A stretch of DNA of 64,000 nucleotides from Ophioderma brevispina (taxonomy: Eukaryota; Echinodermata; Ophiuroidea; Amphilepidida; Ophiodermatidae), in contig JAMKCH010058150.1 in NCBI GenBank assembly GCA_023653785.1, positions 19,727 through 83,726 of the forward strand, in the 5' to 3' direction. Position 1 is the stretch's first letter. Each line of letters begins with the position of its first letter. Below, piece after piece: positions 57,487-64,000 of the stretch. Under the pieces are notes generated by a model, which ran no database searches, was not told where the DNA came from, and was given only the letters and a program-made list of their open reading frames with translations. Both the position numbers and the translations under genes were made by a program.

Positions 57487-57645
57487 TTAGAACCCCAAAA
57501 TTTCAAATTTCAAAACACATTTGTCATTTGGTAATCCATCTCTGACACAGTCTTTAGGGTGAATGCGTACCACACGTGACACCAATGGAGCTCCTGGAAA
57601 ATTGATGGTGGTAACGGTGTTTGATCTCTTGTTGGCATCAAAAAT
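57487..57645 (-). CDS. Last coding exon of an F5/8-type C (discoidin-like) domain protein
   Basis: On the minus strand a strong acceptor (TATTTTCTTTTCCAG) is followed at 57,645 by 52 codons and a TAA at 57,487-57,489. The translation runs IFDANKRSNTVTTINFPGAP, then LVSRVVRIHPKD, and ends CVLKFEILGF. This is the standard ending of discoidin/F5/8C domains: F-x-(G/A)-N...T-V, then the alternating V-R-I-x-P strand, then a final L-(R/K)-x-E-(I/L)-x-G. Those domains end with G-C after this strand; here the last residues are G-F and the Trp after the P is replaced, so it is a divergent member. Such domains are extracellular lectin- or lipid-binding modules. Upstream exons should lie at higher coordinates; none were recognised up to 64,000. 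The intact frame and splice site suggest a live exon rather than debris. Confidence 0.72.
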   Translation of the reverse strand: MFDANKRSNTVTTINFPGAPLVSRVVRIHPKDCVRDGLPNDKCVLKFEILGF

Positions 57646-58900
57646 CTGGAAAAGAAAATACCAGTAAACTGTAACAATTAATGAATACGCAAATTACCCC
57701 TAAGTCTGAGTCATGTTGTCAGCAGCCTCTCCAGGTCCTCCAATGATGGGGTTGGGAAGGGTATGAGCATACGTGAGAATACCTCTGTTATCCAATGAAC
57801 AATGACTCGCCCAATTCCACGTGGACCAGAAATGAGGTAACGTCAATCGAAGACAGTGGTGTTAAAAAAAATTAGGAACATTTTGAGACATCCGCTATGC
57901 AATCTGAATGATAAATTATGTGATTTGCTCACATCATGTCTGAATACGTATTCACATTCCATGATCAAACAGTATAATATCACGGTATGATTAAAGTTAT
58001 CTTTTCCAGTTATCACGTGACCACTTTCTTGTCATTATATTTCCTGAGTCCAACAGTGATGGACTTGCTCTCATCTTTCATTGATGTTATCTCATTTCAG
58101 GTCCACATAAGCACTACACTTTTCTCGCGTAAACATTTAGAGTAAACTCTAACAAACCCGTACAATTCAATTGGCGGCTATTTTGGAGTCATTTGTGGCG
58201 TTCCTGTGTCTGTATTCCTTCTGGGGTGCAATCGACAAGTCAGCTCTTTTAATCCGCCATATTTAGGGAACATGACAATCAAATCAAATGTTTCTCACAC
58301 TCTGAAGATTCTGGGGAATAACATCTGTTTGAAAAACAACTTTGGCATTCAATGCAATTTGAAATCATTTTGTGATTATGAAATCGTTTTTCTTCATGTT
58401 GCAATCCTTTTGTCTAGTGTGTGTATATGTTTATATGATCCAATTACTCAATTTGATGTGTTTCACGCCATTTTAGAACAGGAATACCCTGATTGATACT
58501 CCAATGGTAATTCCATTGTTTACATTAGGCCAAATTCAAACCCAAATGGTCACAAATCCACTGTCGGCAAGTTGTCATGTGAAGTCGTAATCCTTTTGAT
58601 CATCAAGAAATGGTTTTCACTTGATCTGTTTATGATTCCCTTAGCTTGTTAAGTGAACAATGTTCATTAAAAATTTAAGAATACAACCAAGTAAGATTTT
58701 GTGAAGAGCCAGATGGCATAAGGCAGCGAAAGTGCCAATGGGGCTATTGTCACTTAATCTTCTCCTTTGATGACTCAAGAAATGCATGTTTTCAAAAATA
58801 AATTAATCTTGATATAACTCTCATTAAGGAAGATTCAACATCACTTCAGAGGAAACCAATTGAGGTCAGTTTTGTTAAATTGCTTCTTATATATAGAATA
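57646..58900. other. Probable intron of the discoidin gene; small inverted repeat
   Basis: CGTGGACCAGAAATGAGGTA at about 57,820-57,855 recurs inverted at about 58,070-58,110, with about 35 bases pairing. The 96-codon plus frame at 58,206-58,496 has no domain. A minus-strand stretch 57,860-57,710 is partly open but not convincing as an exon. Confidence 0.4.
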
Positions 58901-58904
58901 TAAA

Positions 58905-59030
58905 TTGCTTCTTATATACTAATATATATTAGTATATATCTATTATATATATATAATATATATTTATATATATATATATTATATATATTTTCCTATTATA
59001 TTATATAGATATAGATTATAAATCAACGGC
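58905..59030. repeat. (TA)n-rich, self-complementary microsatellite
   Basis: Imperfect TATATA/ATATTA runs, including the palindrome ACTAATATATATTAGT. It could extrude a cruciform. Confidence 0.9.
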
Positions 59031-59510
59031 CTACCGTCATTTACGATAACCTGTGTTCTTCGATCTGTGTAATACGGATGTTGTCACATGGTCGTGTCTT
59101 AACCCAACAACATTTATGTATATACTTGTTATGGTGTCACAACCATTGATTTTGAACTGCTCTTCCTGCCGTGGCACAGCGTCGTGATTTTTCACCCAAG
59201 GGTGTACATGTCAGATCTAGGCAATTTCCTGCTAAAGACCCATCCAAAAGCCACCTTCCACAGCACCACATCCATAACTTATCAACAAACCCGACCGGTG
59301 TGGGGCTGGATTCAGAACCTGGCAGGCTTTTCCCATTCAACACCCTATCCTAGATAGGTTCCCGGAAAATCGACAGGTGGCCGACATTTCTGACCTACGC
59401 CGGCAATCTCCTGCCGACTGAATAGCCGATTTTCCGCAACGGTCAAATAGATACTTTAATCTGTTTGGGGGATATTTGTATCATATAATCATTTTAGGAT
59501 TTCTAATTCC
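59031..59510. other. GC-richer stretch, unassigned
   Basis: The plus frame 59,171-59,353 and its minus-strand counterpart 59,137-59,343 overlap in a locally GC-rich patch. No domain or splice support. Confidence 0.35.
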
Positions 59511-59515
59511 TACCG

Positions 59516-59924
59516 CTGCGTGGCCGTTGTACGTGGAAGTTATGAGAGTTACTCAGGACCGCGGCCTAAAGCGTAGAATCGCACAAACCGCACTGCAGGA
59601 GATTACACGTAGCTTTTGGCCGAACTGCGATCACAGTTCGCTGCCGTTGCAATTATGTGGAAAGTTTCGCTGGGCGTGGCCCTGCACACGTGAAGTTGGT
59701 GCTTAGGTATTTCTTCTAACCACTTTGGCCGTGAACCCCTGCTACGTGAAATGGTTACATAGGGGTTTCTACCGCTGGCGTGGCCCAGCTAGGTGGAAAG
59801 TTGCGCTGCCGTGGCCCGGCTAAGTAGAAAGTTTCGCTGCCGTGGCCCGATTACGTTAAGTTATGAAAATAACGCAGGACCGGCCCCAAGAGCGTAGAAT
59901 CGCACAAACCGGACTGCAGGAGAT
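59516..59924. repeat. GC-rich tandem repeats, 31-bp units within a 321-bp duplication
   Basis: CGCTGCCGTGGCCCGGCTAA and variants (each followed by G(T)GGAAAGTT) recur at 59,516, 59,640, 59,773, 59,805 and 59,836. The segment 59,539-59,603 (GCGTAGAATCGCACAAACCG, CTGCAGGAGAT) is repeated at 59,860-59,924. The composition differs sharply from the AT-rich surroundings. Confidence 0.8.
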
Positions 59925-60300
59925 CAATTTCTCAGCTAGCTACTGCTACCTCTCGAGTCCACCCGCAATCGCTTCAGTGTTGCTACCACAAAGGTCCAGC
60001 CTACATCTACCGTTGGAACCTGACTAATAAAACCACACATGTGAGGCATTCATCCAACGACGGTATTTGGATCCTGTACCTAGCACGGAACTTAATGGGC
60101 TGGGCCCTATCCTCTTTAGGATAAAATAGGTTCCCTGCGTCGTGGTACGTTGGTATGACCAACAGTTCTGAATACAAACTACTGCTACCATACAAGTGCA
60201 GCCTGGAGCTACTGCTACCTCTTGACTGCTGCTACCAGTCAAGACCAGTCTAAATCTACCGCTGAAACTTGCTATGAAGTAACACCAACTCCATCCAACT
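59925..60300. repeat. CTGCTACC-rich imperfect duplication
   Basis: ACTGCTACC words recur at 59,941, 60,180, 60,209 and 60,229. CAGCCTACATCTACCG (59,997) and CAGTCTAAATCTACCG (60,246) start two related units about 249 bases apart, both running to CATCCAAC and ATCCTG. Non-coding. Confidence 0.65.
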
Positions 60301-61285
60301 TTTAAATCCTGGGGTGGATTCGGTCAGTGGGCATAACTTCAACAATACTCAGTCGAATGCCTCAAATGAGGTGTCCAAATACGTTGTAAATTATACAGCT
60401 GCTTCAAATTATATTCCATAATGTATAACACGATGTATCGTTTGAACTTTACAGAAATTTCAGGGGTGGGAGTTACTTTTATGGATGTGTTCATTTTAAA
60501 TACTTAGTCTCCGGCAGACTTTTGTATTTGTCTCATTGTCCACGGACAAAGAATGGGACAAGACAAAGTTTGCCAATTGCATCACATCGTGCGTAGGACA
60601 AAGTCCTTTATTCATTCATAATTGGTTCTCCAAACAACCATAGTTTTCAATATGGCCTGGCTTTGAGAACAGTTCATTTCAACACCATGGGTTACTTTGG
60701 AGACAGCTTCCCCTATTAAACCCATACCACAGATTGAGCCATCTGTAAAGCCAACATGCAATGTCTGGAAAGCCACATATGCAATATTTTAGTATGACAA
60801 GCCACATATGTAAATAATAAAATTCTTATAATTGCATGCCCTTGGCATGAAGACAGTTTCCTCTTTGCCTAAGTTTCACCAAATTAATTTAAATTACTGC
60901 AAAGCCAAAATTAATACATCATTATATACCATCACCAGAGAACCATTGTAGCAAAGATTAGGCTGACATTACTATATTTGGATAATTTTAACCATTTAGC
61001 CTGGCTTACTTGCATCAGTCTAGGAATCAATTAGAATATTGGATTAAAGTTGTGAATCAAACAGTTAAAGGGCTCCTAAAGCCAACTACCTCAAGAACTG
61101 CCTAAAACAAATGTTTGAATATTAACATTCATCTGTTGAAAACCGGAAGTCAGTTACCTTTAAGGCTCGCAGACATCCAATATCTAGATAAATTGCAATA
61201 TTAACAATTGAATTAATGGCAATAGGTTGAGACGGAGTGTACGAAAATCTGAAGTAAATACCTCTAGGATTGCTTAAAACTCGTC
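60301..61285. other. AT-rich non-coding stretch
   Basis: GCCACATATG occurs twice near 60,771-60,808. Nothing else is recognised. Confidence 0.4.
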
Positions 61286-61289
61286 CAAC

Positions 61290-61915
61290 CAACCTGGGGG
61301 GGTGGTTACCACCCCCCCCCCAGTGAACTCGCTCCGTGAGCTAAAAAAGCCAAAAACTTTCGTACAAAAGCTTCTAGGTAATCGATCTCTCATCCTTTCC
61401 GGTCAGTTTAGCGAAAAAAGTGAAGGTAGCACCTCACCGGGGTTTAGGGTATGCCGTCAAAGTCGAAGGGTAGGGGGGGGGGGGGGGTGGGGTGGGGGGG
61501 GGTGGTTGACAACCAAGGATATTTTATGGTGCATTTTTGAAAATATTATGAACAGTATGGCTCGAAAACTCTATGTTTTGTAAAACTAGTCATTTTTTTG
61601 GGGGGCCCCTCAGTTAGAGCTGGAAAGACCGCAGAAAATCCAATATTCCTAGGGGGGGGGGGGGGGGGGGGGACTTTTTTTAGCGCAAAATCGGATTTCC
61701 CCGCCTATTTTATGTTGAAAATGCCAATTTGCCGACTCGAGGACTTGATGACGGTCATTGTGACTGCCATACTAGGTATGTTGGTAACTTTTTTGGTATC
61801 AATGGGAAGAGAGGACCATACCTAATCCACTGGTAATCAAAATCTATATCCATGTCGGATGCTTATAAACAAATTCTCGAGGGGGTGGTAACCACCCCCC
61901 CCCCCCCCCTGGTCG
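61290..61915. mobile_element. Candidate element bounded by GGGGTGGTNACCACCCC palindromes
   Basis: CCTGGGGGGGTGGTTACCAC at 61,293 and GAGGGGGTGGTAACCACC at 61,879 are mutual inverted copies, each itself nearly palindromic. Between them are G runs: 61,470-61,505 (GGGGTGGGG type) and 61,651-61,671 (about 20 G). The open frames inside are driven by these runs. Boundaries are tentative. Confidence 0.45.
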
Positions 61916-64000
61916 TGAACGTAGTACAAAAAACATTGGTTGGATGAGGGTTAATAAATTAAATGAAATACCAATTAAATTGCTAGTTTGCCAGCATAAC
62001 ATTTGATAAAATGCTGTAAATTAATACATAGAGCATAAACGCAGAGCCTATCAGTTTCCTGTGTGGCCGCTCACATCCGTTCTCCGTAAAGATAAATTGC
62101 CATATTAATTAATGAACCAAAATAAATGCCAAAATAAATATACCATGACTGCCTTTGGCTAAGAATATGAAAGATAAAACTGGTGCCAACCAAGTTTCTT
62201 ACCAGAAACTTGACCAATACCCCCCCCCCCACCCCACCCCACCCCTTCCCTGGGGGGAGCGAGACCAGCATGGCGAAATTTTGAAATTTACCCAAACCTC
62301 TGTATACAAAATCTACAGATAATTCATAGAGACTTTGAATTTGACCAACTAAGGCACATGAATAATTCCTTGATTAACCACAAAAGTGGGAGCTATCCCT
62401 ACATTGTGTACACCAACTTCGATTGGATTCAAATTTGGAATGATTCCACAACAAATGGAAATGACACTCACCAATCCTGGAAGGAACAAAGGCACCAAAA
62501 TTATGGTTAAAAATACCCAGCTCATTGGATAGGTTTGCCTAAGGCACAAACACCAAAATCTGACAGCGAACTTCAATCAGAAAAATTGGAATGGCCTCCT
62601 TAGGATTGAATACGGAGAGTTCTTAACACATAGCATTGCCCAATTCACTGCATACCTTTGAAGCAAATTTATTCATGTTGACTGTACACCTCTAGCCTGC
62701 AGCACCACCATGGGCCCTGTATAGAAAACGCTTCCCGGCAATAGATTGCACCAAATATCCTTTAACCCAAGTAGTAATTACCATAAGCAGACATATTTAT
62801 AAACACGTATTGCCTAAACTCTTCCCCACATTGATAACAACAAATTTCCAACTATTTTTTACTGTGAGGTAAGCCAAACGTACGTTATAAACAGGAATCC
62901 AAAAGCTTTGGCCAAATTGCAAAAAAAAACAAATGCAGAAGGATGGGCGGGTCCATTTATTCCATTGGTTTTCATAAATGGCAATAATATAAATTGATAA
63001 ATGCCGCAAATTAACAGTGAAACATGGGCCAAACTAAATAAAAATAAAACACAATCCAAACATGCGCGCAAACATAATTTGGCGCAAAATAAACCCGTGG
63101 TAAAAAAACGAACCAAAACCAAGTTTGTATGCAATTTCGAATGGTTCCCAAAAATGCATTAAATTAAAATAAAAAATCTAAACCTGTACACATACATACT
63201 CTACATTTTTAAACCAGACACTATAGAAGTTGGTAAAATATGTGCCCCTGATAATGCACCGATCAGCATTGTCTGGATTAAGAACGTGCAAAATTTGAAA
63301 AAGCGATGCGTATATTATAAAAAAAAACATTAAAAGCATCTATGGAGATAAATCACAACGATTAAATTGAACTCCAGCCCGCAAATGCCAAATGGATAAC
63401 TATATCCTAGTCAACCGAAACGATGGACACCGGCACATTTGTCAACCACATTTTGCAATCCAACAGTTTTGCATACAATGATAGCCTAGGACCTGAAACC
63501 ATATAATACACCCATAAGGCCTGAGTGACTTCATTTAGTAGACTATTTATTGGCTAAATACAACAGAATTATTTAGCCTATACAATTATGGGTCTACATT
63601 TAAAATTCGACACCCGTGACACACGCCGGCACAGCCATTCTTAACTTGAACACTTTGTGCACAGCTGCTCTTAACTTTGTGACATTTTGACACATGGCTT
63701 CTTAACCAGTGACAGCCATTCATAAATCTTGTGACATGCGACGCCATAGTTTTTTTTGCCACCCATGTAGACCCCTTAGATTTATTGAAAAATTAATCAA
63801 AAAACAAGCGTATGTGTAACCATAAACAGGCCAATTTATGATGCACACGCCAAAATATACCACAGCTTCCATTCAAGTGACACACCTCATAGCTCCCAAG
63901 ATCCAGCACAGTTATTTCATTTCATTGAGAGACCTGTAACTACCACAATTACAAATTAACTCACACCGAGGTATTATGTGGTATAAAAGGCCTTGTTAAC
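61916..64000. other. AT-rich non-coding end of the window
   Basis: 62,221-62,250 is a C-rich run (CCCCACCCC units). 63,610-63,740 holds about three or four imperfect copies of a unit of about 40 bp containing GTGACA, ACAGCCATTC and TTAACTT. No exon of the discoidin gene could be found here. Confidence 0.45.

Noticed and set aside
58206..58496. 96-codon plus-strand frame
   Set aside because: Lies in the probable intron of the minus-strand discoidin gene and shows no domain.

Overview
This is a window of eukaryotic, almost certainly metazoan, nuclear DNA. It is AT-rich, has no operons or dense coding, and carries splice-like exon borders, LINE reverse-transcriptase remains, a tRNA-derived SINE family, many hairpin (MITE-like) elements and microsatellites. 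A terminal F5/8-type C (discoidin-like) exon, a Crypton/DUF3504-like recombinase fragment and the style of the repeats suit an aquatic invertebrate, perhaps a deuterostome. The species cannot be named from this window. Almost nothing here is protein-coding; most long open frames are chance or lie in repeats.

Layout. 1-9.4 kb and 21.3-26.9 kb are diverged paralogous segments sharing about seven colinear blocks. Each carries insertions the other lacks: a poly-C tract, a Crypton-like fragment, MITEs and a hairpin element in the first; a SINE pair and a 1.7 kb terminal-inverted-repeat (TIR) element in the second. 10.9-12.6 kb is a 5'-truncated LINE, followed by an element with arms of about 360 bp (12.65-14.65 kb). 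A likely first exon of a small secreted Cys-rich protein lies at 16,313-16,460. It is followed by a foldback element with a second element nested in one arm (16.7-18.4 kb) and another TIR element (19.7-20.7 kb). 28.4-29.2 kb is a purine-rich stretch followed by a pyrimidine-rich one.

31.7-40.4 kb is almost all inverted repeats: a motif-rich pair at 31.7-32.3 kb, a 1.8 kb element with repeated subterminal motifs, a 3.4 kb imperfect palindrome whose arms are arrays of units of about 165 bp, and a 2.3 kb region rich in TACTCGAAA-type words. 40.7-41.9 kb is another TIR element. At 45.5-47.0 kb a tandem A-A-B-B repeat block interrupts a broken copy of the hairpin element seen at 8.46-9.25 kb. A candidate minus-strand first exon lies at 49,926-50,018. 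53.56-56.62 kb is a badly decayed but nearly full-length L1-like LINE with recognisable endonuclease, reverse transcriptase and C-terminal Cys motif.

The best gene evidence is at 57,487-57,645 on the minus strand: the last coding exon of a discoidin-domain protein. The final part (59.5-64 kb) holds GC-rich short tandem repeats and G/C-run structures. The dominant theme is an unusually high density of long foldback-capable sequences, at least a dozen in 64 kb. All homology statements come from reading the sequence by eye; none were computed.
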